From Panulirus ornatus (taxonomy: Eukaryota > Arthropoda > Malacostraca > Decapoda > Palinuridae), in the NCBI RefSeq assembly GCF_036320965.1, contig NC_092269.1, forward strand, positions 35,758,343-35,822,342: 64,000 nt of DNA, given 5' to 3'. The position numbers and the translations under genes are program-made. Position 1 is the stretch's first letter. Each line of letters starts with the position of its first letter. Below the pieces are notes generated by a model that ran no database searches, was not told the DNA's origin, and worked only from the letters and a program-made list of their open reading frames with translations. Positions 11,970 through 22,845 of the stretch are shown one piece after another.

Positions 11970-12290
11970 GCTTATCTTATGCTGGCTGTGTGCCATCTGC
12001 TGTGCTTTGCGCTGTGCTGCCCCTCTGTTAAACCTGCTGTGCCAAGAACTCCCGGCCTCTGTGGTACCCCAGCTATGTCATCATCTGTGGCGCCAACTCT
12101 CGTCTTTTGTGGTGTCTGCTGTGCCACTTTATGCGGTGCCCACTGTGCCAACGTCTTGCGTTACCTACTTGCCACTTTCTTGGAAGCCGCTGTGGTATAC
12201 CATCTGTGGTATTTACTGTGCCACCTTTTGGAACCCTACCGTCTTGTGTGCCATTTGCTGTGCCATCTGGCTCCCCCAGCTGTAGAACGA
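11970..12290. repeat. Degenerate TGTGCCA/CTGTGGT cryptic repeat
   Basis: Words such as CTGTGCCA, CTGTGGTA and GCTGTGCC recur at irregular short intervals, as in a decayed short-period minisatellite. Frames here read as Cys/Leu/Pro-rich for this reason. Confidence 0.65.
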
Positions 12291-12489
12291 CGAGTATAGT
12301 TCACTGTGGCTGTTTTGTTGTCTTAGATTACTCCCTTGTTGTTTAGATTACTCCCCTTATGAATGAAGGCAGGAGTTCTTGGCATGTGGCACATTCCCCT
12401 GTAATTAACCTCCTGCCGTGAGACGCCGCCGACTCTTATATATTTTAACGAAAGATGGCGAGAGGAGCTCTTCTTCCCTCCTCCTCCTT

Positions 12490-12715
12490 CCCCCCCAAAG
12501 CCTTCGTTGTCAGATTTGTGTCAGAGATGGCGCTCGACCCCGCCCTGATTCTCCGTCGTGAATTACGGATGACGCTCCCCTGGGCGTATTGTCGGCCCTG
12601 TTTCATACATGGCTCTGTGCCCAAGTTTCTGATGTAGGACGTGGTTCATAGATGGCGCCCTTCCCGAGTTTGTGCCGTGGGATATGGTTCATGGATGGCT
12701 CTGTCCCCCGGTAGG
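12490..12715. repeat. Degenerate repeat of about 42 bp, about 5 copies
   Basis: GATGGCGCTC-like words occur near 12525, 12566, 12609, 12648 and 12693, with related intervening sequence (GTTCATAGATGGC, GTTCATGGATGGC). Copies are strongly diverged. Confidence 0.6.
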
Positions 12716-13563
12716 GTTTGGTAAACATGAATGTGAGAGACGCATTTCCTGATAATTGTGGTAGCCCCAATGTATTGATATATAACCATCGAAATATGAT
12801 ATCACTCTATCGTTTGAGATATGAAATGACAAAGAGACGTCATGTATGCAGGGATGCCAGTGTGAGGCCAGGGCAGTGGGCATATCTCAAAATCCTTCGT
12901 CCGTTGTGTTATAATGCTTCACACCCAAACGGGGTAAGGTACTTTTTATCTTAGTTCTCCGTGTGGAGGTACCTTAGGGCTTGTGATATAGACGGATGCG
13001 TGTCATTGAGGGCATTTCGTTGACGATGTGCCAGCGTGTTGACGGCAGTAGGTCCAGTCTTCGTCTCTTGCCTCGCGTGTGAACAGATGAGGAAGGCCAG
13101 TGGGAGGGGAGAGAAGGGAGGGAGCGTATACTCTCATTAACACTTCTCTTAAGAATTTTCATTCTATTGAAGGGGGGGAGACATTTATCATGTCGGATGT
13201 CCAGCATGCATGTAAAACTCTGGGGTGATTTACCCGAACCCATCACGGAAATGATTAGTGGATGTGGCGAGTGATGGAGGTATAGAAATCAGTGATGGCT
13301 CCTACCACGCATTTGTCCATCACCGATGGGTGATAACATCATCACTGTTATTGACGGATGGATGGTCAGACGCGGGCGCGCCGACACCCAGCTCCCTCCC
13401 CCCACGACCACGACCACCGTCGCCCGGCGTCGGTTTGAGAGTACCTGGGTCTTCCACGTCACCAGGGAAAAAACGCACGTCAGTTCCTCGTAGGAGAATC
13501 GAAGGATTCCTCCGACGGGCGAAGGAAGACGGGGGACGGTTTGGTTGGTCACTACTATTCGCC

Positions 13564-13564
<1 letters not shown>
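12716..13564. other. Unassigned sequence
   Basis: Mostly unique sequence with no recognised domain in any frame. Confidence 0.6.
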
Positions 13565-13597
<33 letters not shown>

Positions 13598-13616
13598 AAA
13601 AAAAAAAAAAAAAAAG
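13565..13616. repeat. (GT)n followed by poly-A
   Basis: GT at 13565-13597 joins a run of about 17 A at 13599-13615 through TCAAA. Confidence 0.95.
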
Positions 13617-13997
13617 TTGAGAGGCACGTTTATTCTGGTGCTGTGACTGGCTGAGCAGATCTAGTGACAGCAAACCCACATTTAGCCTCGAAGTTCGAGG
13701 ACCTGACACACACACTGCGGAATACCAGCATACCGGTGGGTCGTCTTTAGGAGAAATGTGACGCAACTTCCTTTGCCATAAGATGTCTGAGTGACAGGAT
13801 ACATGTACTGTAAGGACATTGTAGCTGTTGGGGGTCACCACACGAGTCCTGGTGTGGGACCTAGCTCGCCTGGGGACTGGGTTGGGATCCTGAGTTCGCA
13901 AACAGACGTCTTACTTTGAGAAATCTGTGTTTCATGTTCTTTGTGTTAGACACGACCAGAGAGAGTGTAGTGGCAGTGGTGGGGTGATGGTCGCCTG
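13617..13997. other. Unassigned sequence
   Basis: No gene or repeat recognised before the 32-bp array begins. Confidence 0.6.
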
Positions 13998-14930
13998 CTG
14001 TGGTTGATTGTGGTGGTGCTGGGCGCTTGCTGTGGTTGATTGTGGTGGTGCTGGGCGCTTGCTGTGGTTGATTGTGGTGGTGTGGGCTGCTGTGTTGATG
14101 TGGGGTGCTGGCGCTTGTGGTTGATTGTGGTGGTGTGGCGCCTGTGTGTTGGTGGTGTGGCGCTGTGGTCGATGGGTGTGCTGGCGCTGCTGTGGTTGAT
14201 TGTGGTTGTGCTGGTCGCCTGCTGTGGTTGATTGTGGTGGTGATGGTCGCTTGCTGTGGTTGATTGTGGTTGTGTGGCGCTGCTGTGTGTTGATTGTGGT
14301 GAGGGGGGATGGGCGCTTACTGTGGTTGATTGTGGTTGTGCTGGTCGCCTGCTGTGGTTGATTGTGGTTGTGCTGGTCGCTGCTGTGGTTGATTGTGGTG
14401 GTGATGGGCGCTGGTCGCCTGCTGTGGTTGATTGTGGTGGTGCTGGGCGCTTGCTGTGGTTGATTGTGGTGGTGGTGGTCGCTTGCTGTGGTTGATTGTG
14501 GTGGTGATGGTCGCGTGCTGTGGTTGATTGTGGTGGTGATGGTCGCGTGCTGTGGTTGATTGTGGTGGTGATGCTGGTCGCTTGCTGTGGTTGATTGTGG
14601 TGGTGATGGTCGCGTGCTGTGGTTGATTGTGATGGTGATGGGCGCTTGCTGTGGTTGATTGTGGTTGTGCTGGGCGCTTACTGTGGTTGATTGTGGTGGT
14701 GATGGGCGCTTGCTGTGGTCGATTGTGGTTGTGCTGGTCGCCTGCTGTGGTTGATTGTGATGGTGATGGGCGCTTGCTGTGGTCGATTGTGGTTGTGCTG
14801 GGCGCTTACTGTGGTTGATTGTGGTGGTGATGGGCGCTTGCTGTGGTTGATTGTGATGGTGATGGGCGCTTGCTGTGGTTGATTGTGGTTGTGCTGGGCG
14901 CTTACTGTGGTTGATTGTGGTGGTGCTCTG
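13998..14930. repeat. 32-bp minisatellite, about 29 copies
   Basis: Unit GTGGTTGATTGTGGTGGTGA followed by TGGGCGCTTGCT. Main variants are GGTGGTGAT versus GGTTGTGCT, GGGCGCTT versus GGTCGCGT or GGTCGCCT, and TTACTG versus TTGCTG. Copies at 14040-14300 are more decayed (deletions), while those after 14400 are regular. The plus strand is almost devoid of A outside TTGATTG. The period was measured from successive GGCGCTT words at 14641 and 14673. Confidence 0.95.
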
Positions 14931-15244
14931 ATAACGGTGGCGCCGGTGTTGGAGTCATCTTGTGGTTGCTTTTGTTGGTTGTTTGCGGTGGTGTGGTATT
15001 GGTTGTTGCTTATGTCGGTGGTCGTGCAGGTGGGGAGTGTGCTTGCTGGTGGTTGGCCGGAGCGATGGTGGTAGCGCTTGTTGCCGTAGTGATGGTAGTA
15101 GCAGCAGTAGTAGCGGTTTCAGTCGGTGTTCTCCCCAAACCCCTCCCCTCTAGACCCCTCAGTAAACATATCACATACCGGTGTGATCATATGCGTAGCC
15201 GCACCCACGCTACCCAGGAACCCGCCTCAGGATGCAAACATGGC

Positions 15245-15246
<2 letters not shown>
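14931..15246. other. GT- and GTA-rich unique sequence
   Basis: G/T-rich continuation of the array, then short GTAGTAGCAGCAG words (15085-15115) and unique sequence. No gene recognised. Confidence 0.55.

Positions 15247-15313
<67 letters not shown>
15247..15313. repeat. (GA)n microsatellite
   Basis: About 33 perfect GA units directly abutting a core-repeat fragment on the right. Confidence 0.98.
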
Positions 15314-15316
<3 letters not shown>

Positions 15317-15385
15317 ATTCCCTCAAGGGCCCAGTCCTTTGTTCTTAACGCTACCTCGCTGACGCGGGAAATGGCAAATAGTGTG

Positions 15386-15387
<2 letters not shown>
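15314..15387 (+). mobile_element. Partial core-family repeat, 3' end
   Basis: GATATTCCCTCAAGGGCCCA, then GTTCTTAACGCTACCTCGCT and GACGCGGGAAATGGCAAATA, lead straight into (AT)n at 15388. The same order (GAGAAGGGGGCC body, TTCTTGACGCTACC, GCGGGAAATGGCGAATA, then AT) appears at 50030-50120. The 5' body is replaced by a (GA)n tract. This is a non-coding, presumably non-autonomous retroelement end. Confidence 0.75.
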
Positions 15388-15466
<79 letters not shown>

Positions 15467-15470
15467 TATC
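15388..15470. repeat. (AT)n microsatellite at core-repeat 3' end
   Basis: Pure AT of about 73 bases plus a CATATATAT edge, immediately downstream of the core motif. Confidence 0.97.
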
Positions 15471-15568
15471 TTACTGACAGTTTGACTTTAATATTTGGAT
15501 TCATTGATGCGTTATTGAAAAATTTGTCTTTTATCAAGAGTCGGTTATTGGATTTTGCGAGTGGACTG

Positions 15569-15634
15569 GCATGTGGAATGACGGGAGTACATATGTAGCT
15601 TGCATGTGGAATGACGGGAGTACATATGTAGCTT
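15569..15634. repeat. 33-bp tandem duplication
   Basis: Two identical adjacent copies of a unit beginning GCATGTGGAATGACGGGAGT, at 15569-15601 and 15602-15634. The absence of differences points to a recent duplication or an assembly duplication. Confidence 0.95.
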
Positions 15635-15759
15635 TTGAAAATCATTATCTCGCGTGGTAGGTCTCCCCCGATGTTACCATGTAACATTACTGGAGGAGCC
15701 GTCTTATCGAGTAATTCTGAGACCCATCCACTGTGGGTGTACCAGGGATAATGATTTGA

Positions 15760-16095
15760 TAAATGAGGAAGGTAGGAAAAGATTAATTTGATCAGTACGT
15801 AAATGAAGAGGGTAATAAATGATTGATTTGATCAGCACTTAAAGAGGGTAGTAAAAGATTAATTTGATCAGTACGTAAATAAAGAGGGTAGTAAAAGATT
15901 AGTTTGATCAGCACGTAAAGGAAGAGGGTAATAAAGGATCAATTTGATCAGTACGTAAATGAGGAGGGTAATAAAGGATTAATTTGATCAGTACTTAGAT
16001 AAAGAGGGTAGTAAAAGATTAGTTTGGTCAGTGCTTAAATGAGGAGGGTAGTAAAGGATTAATTTGATCAGTAGTTAAATAAAGAGGGTAGTAAG
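15760..16095. repeat. 40-bp minisatellite, about 8 copies
   Basis: Unit begins GAGGGTAGTAAAAGATTAAT and continues TTGATCAGTACGTAAATAAA. Period 40 was measured between 15844 and 15884. TTGATCAGTA is preserved in most copies. The array ends at the compound microsatellite that follows. Confidence 0.93.
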
Positions 16096-16097
16096 GG

Positions 16098-16101
<4 letters not shown>

Positions 16102-16190
<89 letters not shown>
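16102..16190. repeat. Compound (AT)n(GT)n microsatellite
   Basis: AT to about 16157, then GT to 16190, with no spacer. The same architecture appears at 37594-37688. Confidence 0.97.
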
Positions 16191-16191
<1 letters not shown>

Positions 16192-17331
16192 TAACTGGCA
16201 TGGTTCAGGTTAAAGTATACCCCAACAGAAGCCATGTCAGTTGCAAAAAAAAAAAAAGTATTGAATAAAAAAAAAAGAAACATTGCTTTACCTGAGTGTG
16301 TATTCGCCAGGTATATTTACTGTCTACCACTTCGGCAAAGCTGTGAGGGGTGGGGGAAGCTGTGTTGACGTCAAGCTGTGCTGACCACAGCATCTGTGTA
16401 GGTGGTTCGTCTCACCGTGCATCACGGTGTCTCCATGCCTCGCTGGCTAGTTCATGCGCCGCATATATGACCGGGTGACCAGTGTGTTTATTGAGTATGA
16501 GTGTGCAGTGTTTGATAGGCCCCGTGCCTGCACATAGTATTTGATATGACACGGGTAATGTGTGTGTGTGTCATAACATTGCAGCTGTCTAGTGTGTCAA
16601 TGGAGTGTTTATTATATATCAGTATAGTGTTTGATATATCACTTCACTGTTTAGTGTATCGGTGTAGTATTTGATATATGTATATATTCGTATTTGAAAA
16701 ATTAGTGTAGTATATTACATTCATTAATACAGAATTGAATATATATAAGTTAAGTTCGGTATTTAGTGTGTCATTTTCGTGTTTAGTGGTATTGCACTTG
16801 TAGAGTTTATATATATAGTGTATATGTTTATCCTTGTATAAAAAGGGTTCGCATATTGCTCTCCTGTGTCGGAAATATTCCATTTTTTACATGTTTGTCG
16901 AGACGTTGTTGGTAATATGAAGCTCCTAATCAAGACCTGGCGTTTTTTTTATGCGTATTTTAGTGTAGTATATCATTATATACTCGTATTTGTGAACGTC
17001 ACGACTAAGCTGTATGCTCAGCCTATTCAGTATACTGAGTATACTGAGTATATACACAGAGTATACACAGAACATATCCTGGGAAGAGTGAGGTTAAAAT
17101 GGCCTCTCTGCCCTGGCTCGCTGATTGGCCAGACTCCTTACTAGTAGGTGGGACGGACGCGGTCTCCTCCCTTGAATTAGGGACGAGGTATGACACTTGC
17201 AGGCCATGGGACCGTGCCATTGTCCCGGGGGAGACCTGGGAGCTTTGATCGGGGGGGGGGAGAAGAGGGAGGGGACGGTGGAGCTGCTGGTGGCGGCCCA
17301 GGACACGACTTGGGGTGGGGAGGGGAAGGGT

Positions 17332-17334
<3 letters not shown>
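16191..17334. other. Unassigned sequence with a decayed GTGTTTGATATAT repeat
   Basis: Between about 16490 and 16815, words such as AGTGTTTGATA, TAGTATTTGATATA and TTTAGTGT recur every 25-30 bases, a decayed minisatellite. Nested palindromes built on CAGTATACTG lie at 17028-17060. No gene recognised. Confidence 0.6.

Positions 17335-17405
<71 letters not shown>
17335..17405. repeat. (GA)n microsatellite
   Basis: About 35 GA units in a wider purine-rich stretch (17245-17460). Confidence 0.98.
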
Positions 17406-17407
<2 letters not shown>

Positions 17408-18052
17408 GAAAGAGGAGAGGGCAGGCTGTTAAGGTGAGGTAAGGGGAGGGATAAAGAGTAGTGTGTGACGGTGCATATGGGTGTTTAGGAGAGGGGGTTA
17501 GTTCAGATGGCCCAGATGGAGAAAGGGGGACAGTATCAGCAGAGGGGAGGGAGTGTAGAGAGAGCGAGTGTGGTTCTACAGAAGGGAAAGGTGAGTGGAC
17601 ACGGGTGATCTTAGGAGAGGAGAGGGAGTGGACAGGGTGTATAGATATAGATGGGTCCCCCCCCGTGGACTCCACGGTAGTGGTTTACCTGTTTGGAATA
17701 CCGTGTTGGGGGGTTTCGATCCTCCCCTTGGAAAAGCTACGAGACAAGTGAACCCCCTGAGTACCTGAGGGCGTCACTGGGGAAAGCGAGCTGTCGCGGC
17801 TGCAGGTGTAGCGAGTGATGTGGAGAGAGGTGGTGGGTGTGGTGGAGAAATGGCGTCCCTCGTTCTCTTGAGTGGTTTTGACGTTGGGAGGCCGTCCAAG
17901 ACGGGGGCCGTTTGGATAGCCACGTTTGATCTAGAAAGTAATCCAATGTAACGTCTTGTAAAGGTAGTAAAAGTTACAGAACTGAAATTGTTATGAGAGG
18001 AATTCGGAAGGAGAGAGTTGGACGAATTCAGTACACGTTGGCCGAGTGAGCA
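17406..18052. other. Unassigned sequence
   Basis: Purine-rich then mixed sequence. No recognisable domain in any frame. Confidence 0.6.
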
Positions 18053-18212
18053 GGACGGTACCAGCACCGGGACACGACGGTACGTCCCTGGAGTGTGTTG
18101 GTACCGACGCTGGAGCACAACGGTACGTCCCTGGAGTCTCATGGTACCGATGCTCGGTACCTCGAGGGCACGACCCTTGTGTACGACAGTTTAACCTTTG
18201 ACCTGGCTCCCT
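18053..18212 (+). repeat. Dispersed 21-bp module, diverged copies plus flank
   Basis: Repeats of ACGACGGTACGTCCCTGGAG-like units, then GGCACGACCCTTGTGTACGA and the flank TTTAACCTTTGACCTGGCTC at 18190-18209. The flank resembles those at 37209 and 59178, so array and flank travel together. Confidence 0.8.
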
Positions 18213-18843
18213 GAAGCCGGTTACGCTCTTAAAGCGTACAGTGGCGCACCATCGTTTTCAAGCGTTAGCGAGCCAGCTTGAAGGGCCGCTCTTACCCCTC
18301 CCATTCGTGTCAAATTTGTCTCAGTCGTCCACGTCGCGAAGGTCCGCAGCAACACTGGTGTGGGGACGCGTATTAGATCCGGCCGGGTAATGAACCCCTT
18401 CAGAAGGGTCGCTTGAAGCGGTGCAGCTGTGGAGTTTTTTAAACACGGAATCCCAGACACTGTATTGCTTCTCCCTCGAATCATGGATGGGTCTCGGAAA
18501 GGAAGCGTCTTGATGAGTTTACGGATCTCACACACACAAAAAAAGATGATCGTTTCACTTGTATTGAAACGTGTATGTATTTATACATGTCTTGAATACA
18601 GTAAGTGTTCGTATTGGGTACGGACGTACATGGGCTTAGTCTTATCCAGAGATTAATTTCTTTCTTTTTTCTTTTTTTTTTCTTCTTTCCTGCAGGAAAT
18701 ACAGAAAGGCATGCGAGTTAAACCTCTCTCCGTCCTGCAGCCCACAGGGCTCGCCAAGTCCCTACCCCCCGAACACCTCCTCCCCTCCCCTCATTCCCAC
18801 CCCTCCGTGAACCCCGTCCTTCAGCCCACAGAGCTAGACGACG

Positions 18844-18844
<1 letters not shown>
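18213..18844. other. Unassigned sequence with one acceptor-like site
   Basis: A long T-rich stretch ending CTTTCCTGCAG (about 18655-18696) resembles a splice acceptor. The frame that follows runs into a (CT)n array, so an exon is not supported. Confidence 0.5.

Positions 18845-18922
<78 letters not shown>
18845..18922. repeat. (CT)n microsatellite
   Basis: About 39 perfect CT units. Confidence 0.98.
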
Positions 18923-18925
<3 letters not shown>

Positions 18926-19078
18926 CCCCTGCGGAGGAGGAAGTGGCGCGACGTCTTTCTTGGGGTGTGGGGGAAACTCAAGAGGGGTGTATATATCTCA
19001 CTGTGGGAGCATCTGCTGGCCTTCCAATAGCTCCCACCTGACAAGCTTCAGCAATCGTTGTAAGCTGTTCCCCGTGTG

Positions 19079-19079
<1 letters not shown>

Positions 19080-19116
<37 letters not shown>

Positions 19117-19243
19117 GTAAGGTGTGGCTTTGGCGTCCAAAATTTGGTGATGAAGTTAGTTTTTTTCTTCGAGATGGGTCTTGGTAAGAGCTCTTTTGTC
19201 AATGAGATTAATGGGGGATTTTCAGTGACCTGGGCACCTGTCT

Positions 19244-19308
<65 letters not shown>

Positions 19309-19458
19309 GTATATGTAGTTTGTGAAATCCTAGCAGTGGAGGGAACTGTGTTGTGTGGCTGTGAGAGGAACAGTGGTGGTGCTGGCCTGTTGGCTCACGG
19401 ACCACTGGTGTGGAAACTTGGCGGAACAGGTGAAAAATGCTCGCCTGTTGTTGCTAGT

Positions 19459-19523
<65 letters not shown>
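19080..19523. repeat. Microsatellite cluster: GT, AC/AT compound, AC
   Basis: (GT)n at 19080-19114, a compound (AC)n(AT)n at 19243-19302, and (AC)n at 19460-19523 (about 32 units). Intervening sequence is unique. Confidence 0.97.
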
Positions 19524-19525
<2 letters not shown>

Positions 19526-20412
19526 GGGTAGTGCAGTGTGGATTTCAACCTCAGGGTATTGGTAGACTCTGCTGTGTGGCACTCACACACTCCACTGGTG
19601 AGGGTCTGCTGTGTGGTGGTAGAGGCAGCAGGTGGGACGTGACGCATCGGTGCTAAGGTCTGCGGAGCGAAATCGTATCAATAGAGGGATTTGAGGAATT
19701 CCCCTCACCTCCTGAGTGGGTTCCCATGGTACCTCTGACGTCATTGGGGATACGCCATCGCCGCTGTGAGCCTCCCAATGGGAGGTGAAGAACCGGTTCT
19801 AAGATCCAGGGGTGGATGAAGAACCTGTGCCCGACCTCCGGTTCGGATGTGAACAAATGACCTGCACTGACTCTATATATATAGAATCGTGGGCTACAGT
19901 TTCCGACCTCTTTAAAGGTCTGGAGAGCTTATGTTTCTAAGAGGTGTTGAGATATATATATGTATGTATGTATATAGTCTGTCCTGACAACGGAATGGCT
20001 ATTAGAAAAACCTTTTCATTGCTCAGGAATGATTTGAGAGACCGTCTCTGACATGGAGTAAGGATATAGAGAACCTCCTCCTGATCCCAGTGCTTCAGAG
20101 GTCCAGTTCTGACCCCCTGGAGGTACATGGTGTCCCCCCACGTGACGCCTGGAAGGATCGGCAGAGCTCGGTATTGACCTCCAAAAAAAAAGGGGGGGTT
20201 ATCGAGAGCCACGCTTCAGCTCAGAGGGGATTTTGGAGGGCCAGTTTTGACCTCAGAGGGCCATGGTTAGTAACTTCATATGACATCTGGAAGGGTTATG
20301 AGAGCAGATGCTGACCTCCAAAGGGGAATGAGGAAGCGCATCTTGGCTCTGGAAGGACCTGGAGGGCTGGAGTTTGACTTTTTGAGGGATATCAAAACTT
20401 TTTTTTTTTCAC
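19524..20412. other. Unassigned sequence, partly cryptically repetitive
   Basis: From about 20080 to 20390, words such as GACCTCCAAAGGG, GGAGGGCCAGTTTTGACCTC and CTGGAAGG recur at roughly 50-60-base intervals. This suggests a strongly decayed minisatellite. Confidence 0.5.
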
Positions 20413-20484
20413 TTCCAGGGGATAATCACGATCCTCCTCTGGCTTCCAGGGGATAATCACGATCCTCTTCTGGCTTCCAGGGGC
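20413..20484. repeat. 31-bp tandem duplication
   Basis: Unit TTCCAGGGGATAATCACGAT plus CCTCCTCTGGC occurs twice (20413-20443, 20444-20474) with a third partial start. One base differs between copies. Confidence 0.95.
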
Positions 20485-20732
20485 GATACCTGGAACATAG
20501 TCGGACGCATAGACTCCAAAGGCTTGACTTGATTGCTATAAACGTTCCAGTGTGTGGGGAGGAAGTGTGGATGATGAGGTAACGCCGGCTTTATGTTAGT
20601 GGGTGAAGTAGCGGGTAAGGGGTAGTGAGTGGAGTGGCGGGTGATGGAGGTGGATGAATTAGTGGAAGATGGTCGTAGAAAGTCTCTTTACCCTCATCTT
20701 TTGTTCTCCTGGATGTTCCTTCCCCACAGACT

Positions 20733-20935
20733 GTGTGTGTGTGTGCGTGTGTGTGTTTGTTTGTGTGTGTATGTGTGTGTGTGTGATTACCTCTTGTGTA
20801 ATTAGCTGCCTGTTTTGTACAGTACGGGGAGTGAGTCTTGCACTCGTGGGGAGCCTCGTTTCTCTTACAGTTAATGTATTATAATTCATCTCTCCAATCT
20901 CTTTCATTTATCCAGTGTATATATGGTACCAGAAT
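20733..20935 (+). mobile_element. Interspersed family B, copy 1, behind an imperfect (GT)n
   Basis: An imperfect GT tract is followed by ATTACCTCTTGTGTAATTAG, CTGTTTTGTACAGTACGGGG and GCACTCGTGGGGAGCCTCGT. The same order is seen at 22400-22500 (TAATTACCTGTTTGTACAGT, GGGGAAGGAGTTTTACACCC, GGGGTGCCTCGTCTCTTGAA). Non-coding, function unknown. The sequence beyond 20935 may be further repeat body. Confidence 0.7.
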
Positions 20936-22308
20936 ACTTCTTCGCATCTTTTGCGCCAAGTTCCTTGTTATGGACACAGGTTGCAATACCTTTACATTTT
21001 TTTCGAAGACTTGGTCGCTGTTCTCATCTTCAAACTATTTTGAAAACTTGAGAAGTCTGTGATAAAGTCAACTCGTAACTCTTCTCTCTCTCGTAGTGGA
21101 CAAGTTTTTGGCCTCTAACTTGTCACTCTTAACTCGCCTTTCTTATCTCAGCTCCCATCTCTGTTGCCCTTCTTTGGCCCCCCCTCTGTATTAGTTTGCG
21201 CTGAACGTTCCCTTGAATCATGTCCTTTGTCAACGGTTGTGATCATATCTGCCAGCAGAGTTCGCCTCATTTACAAATTCTTCTAAGGTGTAGTAGGTCT
21301 AGCGACTCCCCAAGCCCCTCTCATACTCGGATTCCAGCAGCTTACCTCCAGATAGGCACTACTCGTATCCGGGCCTTCTTTCACAGTGTGTTTTGTGTCC
21401 ACCATTCATGATGTTTTTTCCCGTAGCTGATGTGGTGTTCGACGTCTTGGTCCATTTTTGTATGTCATCGAGTAAGTGTACTTATGCTGGGTGAGTCCAC
21501 GGAGAAACTAGATATATCAGAACTGATGCCGTGGGTTGGATTACAGAAGCGAAGCGGTATACATGGGAGTAGCTACGTGGGGAAAGCCAAGTATCAGAAG
21601 ATCCGATGGTCTGTTGGGGAGGTTCATCCTGTGGAGGATGGTGAGAAAGAGCCTCACTTTCGCTTCAACCGTAGCACTGATGTGTACACACTCATACTGG
21701 GAACCAGTAACGAGGTTCGTGTAGATACAGGGGTTCGATCCCCGTGTCCTGGTCTCCTTACATTACCTGGGGCAACTGGGCCGGCCCAGTTATGTATAGG
21801 TAATGAGAGTAACACAGTCATTGCTTCCTGTGTTGGAGTTGATGTTTCGGTGGTGTGAGCAATGTGGGCACTGGACGTGTATTATCGGGGAGTTCATTAT
21901 GAATGCTCTCGAAGGAGGATTTGCTCTGTCGTGTTTATTTCATTCAGGAGTATACAACGTCTGTCTACATCAACCCCCTCCGTCTCCCTGTGCCCAGGAG
22001 GATCCATGCCCCATTATCCTCGTATGACTCCAAACACCTTCCCCGGACTTCCCGCTCCAGCCAGTCGTACACCGTCCCTCACTCCCTCCTCTCACTCCGG
22101 GTCTGTCGTGTCCTATCCTTCTCTCCACTTTCAGACACGGTCTCCTGACCATTTTCTTGCATCCCTTTCGTCCAGTGGATAGGATTCATAACCACGCCAT
22201 TCACAGTCACGTCCCTTGATCATCCACGTACTCTGCTTCCCGTCAATACCTGCTTCGTCGCTAGTGTCTGCTGTCGTCTGCAAATTGTTACCCTCAGCTG
22301 AACTTCGT

Positions 22309-22310
<2 letters not shown>
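20936..22310. other. Unassigned sequence, possibly an extended repeat body
   Basis: No RT or transposase motif was recognised. GGGGTTCGATCCCC at 21730-21743 resembles a tRNA T-arm/B box, but no matching acceptor or A box was found upstream. The segment 21970-22170 is pyrimidine-rich. Confidence 0.45.

Positions 22311-22342
<32 letters not shown>
22311..22342. repeat. (AC)n microsatellite
   Basis: About 16 AC units. Confidence 0.97.
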
Positions 22343-22345
<3 letters not shown>

Positions 22346-22399
22346 GCCATAGACGGAGCTTCGGTGTTAGTTTGCGTCTTTTGTATGTATTTGTTTGCG

Positions 22400-22560
22400 T
22401 ACGTGTGTGTATATATGTGTAATTACCTGTTTGTACAGTTGGGGAAGGAGTTTTACACCCGAGGGGTGCCTCGTCTCTTGAACATTCTCTATTGTTATAC
22501 ATCTTGAATATATGTATGTTCGCTGCATTCGCCATGTATAGCCTCAGTCATTCTGTTCCA
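22400..22560 (+). mobile_element. Interspersed family B, copy 2
   Basis: TGTGTAATTACCTGTTTGTA then CAGTTGGGGAAGGAGTTTTA and CCTCGTCTCTTGAACATTCT. This is the clearest copy of the family and is again preceded by a short GT/AT tract. Confidence 0.72.
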
Positions 22561-22570
22561 TTGTTTGTTT

Positions 22571-22580
22571 ATGTGTGTGT

Positions 22581-22627
<47 letters not shown>

Positions 22628-22700
22628 TGTGTGTATTTGTGTTTTGGGTAGAGAGGTTCACACTCGTGTTGCCCCGTCTGTTAACCTTGTATACATATAC
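22571..22700 (+). repeat. (GT)n plus partial family B copy 3
   Basis: An interrupted GT tract (22571-22640) is followed by GGTTCACACTCGTGTTGCCC and CGTCTGTTAACCTTG, matching the CACTCGTGGGGCCTCGTCTC part of copies 1 and 2. Confidence 0.65.
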
Positions 22701-22756
22701 AGTGTCTAAACTTTTGTGCACACACTGAAATATACGTACACACACTCCAGCCCTCA

Positions 22757-22845
22757 CGCCAGGTACCCATTTATCGACCAGCCTCAGAGGGATGGGGGAT
22801 GAACAGCTGGGGCTGCCTGTGAGCCGACGGCCCTTTCTAGTAGTG
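22757..22845 (-). mobile_element. tRNA-related SINE, 3' fragment
   Basis: On the plus strand CCAGGTACCCATTTATCGAC, GGGATGGGGGATGAACAGCT and GTGAGCCGACGGCCC match the SINE at 52612-52785 (GGTAACCCATTTTATCGACC, GTGGATGAACAGCTGG). The pol III box half is missing, so this is a truncated or diverged copy in the same orientation. Confidence 0.7.

Noticed and set aside
18655..18720. Splice-acceptor-like polypyrimidine tract with CTGCAG
   Set aside because: The downstream frame enters a (CT)n array, and no donor or homologous exon was found.
21725..21750. tRNA-like T-arm GGGGTTCGATCCCC
   Set aside because: No A box at a suitable distance and no complementary acceptor stem, so a tRNA gene is not supported.
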